This document shows positions 62,924 through 64,000 of a stretch of DNA of 64,000 nt, piece after piece. The notes under the pieces were generated by a model. The model was not told the origin of the DNA. It did not search any database and was given only the letters and a program-made list of their open reading frames with translations. Within the stretch, counting starts at the first letter, position 1. Every line of letters starts with the position of its first letter. The position numbers and the translations under genes are program-made. The DNA is from Cricetomys ansorgei (lineage: Eukaryota; Chordata; Mammalia; Rodentia; Nesomyidae), in contig JAMJFZ010001133.1 in assembly GCA_026225945.1 (NCBI GenBank), positions 17,513,501 through 17,577,500 on the forward strand, in the 5' to 3' direction.

Positions 62924-63539
62924 CACATTGAGGGGATTTCCAGCGCTGCACCAAGCATCATACGGAGCATATTGCTACAAGGTTCATGAATCAGAGTGAA
63001 GATGAAGTAAACTGTAAGTAAATTGCTTTCCCGACTGACAGCAAGAATGTGTTCTATGAGGACGCTCGGGGCATTTGGCTAGGATTCCTGTACAATCACA
63101 AACAACCAGGTACAGTGGATGGACAAATTCTGATGCACGAAACTGTTATGTCGGTATCTGTCCTCATGACCTCTAATTCTAGTGTCACCTTATCTCCACA
63201 GGAACATGATGAAATGGGTGTGCGAAGAAGCAACCTTTGTTTGGTTTTGTTTTAAACAGACCGTGTGACATTTTCATCTAATAAGAGTGCCAGCGAGCAC
63301 TTTCGGAAAGAGCCAGGTAGTCAACGTTTTTGTGTTGCGGTCCGTACAGTTTCTATCCACCTTACCAGCTTTTCCATCTCGGTAGCGCAGTGTCTACAGG
63401 TCAAAGAGGTGTGGCTGCATGCCAGTGTGATTTGATTTACAAAAACAGACAGCAGAGAAGTCACAAGGTGCTTATTCCTGGATAACATAAAGAGCTCATA
63501 CATCACAGCAAAAACGCAAACCATATCATTTAAATACAG

Positions 63540-64000
63540 GCAAAGGCTTCAAGTAGACATCTCTCTGGAAAAGATGCACCAATGGCCCAAAGGCACATGC
63601 ACAGGTAGATGCTCAGCACTGGGAAGTAGGAAAATTCAAATCTACTTGTACCTATCAATGAAGTTAAAATTAAGAACATAGATAACGGTAGATATTGGTG
63701 AGGACGTGGAGAGACTGGAATCTTTATGCACGGCTGATAGAATTCTAAGCTAGAGGAACCACAATTCAAAACAGGTTTTAATTTCTGCAAAATACAAAAC
63801 GAAGAGCTACGTATGGCACAACTCCACGTCTGTGTACCCACGCAAGAGAAACAGAAATATGACCTGTATATGCATGGCCATAAAAATAATATAACAGGTT
63901 AGAGTGGAAGCGATCTGAATATCCACAACTTAGAAATGGACAAGTAAAACGTGGTCACACAGTAGAATTTTATTTAGCAATAGAAAAGGTTGAAGTGCTG
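63540..64000 (+). mobile_element. Ancient L1 (L1M-like) fragment running off the window
   Basis: GTAGACATCTCTCTGGAAAA, CCAATGGCCCAAAGGCACAT, GGTGAGGACGTGGAGAGACT, AATATCCACAACTTAGAAAT and GTAGAATTTTATTTAGCAAT follow the order of the L1 ORF2 end in the sense direction. Many frameshifts are present. Confidence 0.75.

Larger units (their letters stand above)
1..64000 (-). other. Cacna2d3: Cacna2d3 gene body (internal portion)
   Basis: Three minus-strand exons between 699 and 10092 encode consecutive pieces of the calcium-channel alpha-2/delta-3 subunit, each bounded by AG acceptor and GT donor sites with compatible phases. The next exon downstream (expected to begin around TGDFFGEIEG) is below position 1 and off the window. 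The preceding exon (ending ...VVAAV and the first base of a Gly codon) was searched for by eye on the minus strand up to 64000 and not found, so 10093-64000 is treated as one intron. The protein is an extracellular, disulfide-linked auxiliary subunit that raises surface delivery of high-voltage-activated calcium channels. That the gene covers the whole window is inference from these exons and from the known nesting of LRTM1 inside CACNA2D3 in mammals. Confidence 0.9.

Overview
The window is mammalian nuclear DNA from a muroid rodent (mouse/rat/hamster type). Signs of this are B1, B2/B3/B4 and ID-type SINE relics, an Lx-type L1 3' end, two copies of a rodent DNA-transposon-like repeat, GT-AG introns and very low coding density. 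I cannot settle the species from the sequence alone. There are no bacterial or viral genes, no CRISPR array and no rRNA.

Two genes can be read. The first is Cacna2d3, the alpha-2/delta-3 subunit of voltage-gated calcium channels, on the minus strand. Three short consecutive internal exons lie in the first 10.1 kb: 56 nt at 10037-10092, 45 nt at 8884-8928 and 63 nt at 699-761. Joined, they encode an uninterrupted stretch of the C-terminal part of alpha-2. No further Cacna2d3 exon was found from 10093 to the end, so the rest of the window lies in one intron of at least 53.9 kb. The second gene is Lrtm1 (leucine-rich repeats and transmembrane domains 1). It is complete at the coding level on the plus strand inside that Cacna2d3 intron, so the two genes are nested and antisense. 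Its CDS is three exons: 45784-45790 (only ATG AAA G), 48628-49224 and 54336-54766. Together they make a 344-residue type I membrane protein with a signal peptide, LRRNT, about five to six LRRs, LRRCT, one transmembrane helix and a short cytoplasmic tail.

Layout: 1-10.1 kb is the Cacna2d3 exon cluster with SINE relics and a conserved-looking AT-rich block near 1.4-1.7 kb. 10.1-45.3 kb is a long intron with scattered B1/B2/MIR/hAT relics, microsatellites and several repeat-free blocks rich in homeodomain-type motifs, best at 17.4-17.9 and 33.1-33.6 kb. 45.3-54.8 kb is Lrtm1. 54.8-59.1 kb is intronic and repeat-poor, with another conserved-looking block at 57.4-57.95 kb. 59.1-64 kb is repeat-rich, with the two rodent repeats in tandem, antisense and sense L1 3' ends, and a decayed ancient L1 running off the end.

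The genes need not act together. Cacna2d3 encodes an extracellular calcium-channel subunit, and Lrtm1 a cell-surface LRR protein linked in the literature to FGFR1 signalling in neural and muscle cells. Shared position makes shared enhancers plausible but unproven. Most other open frames in the window are chance, antisense to exons, or repeat-derived.
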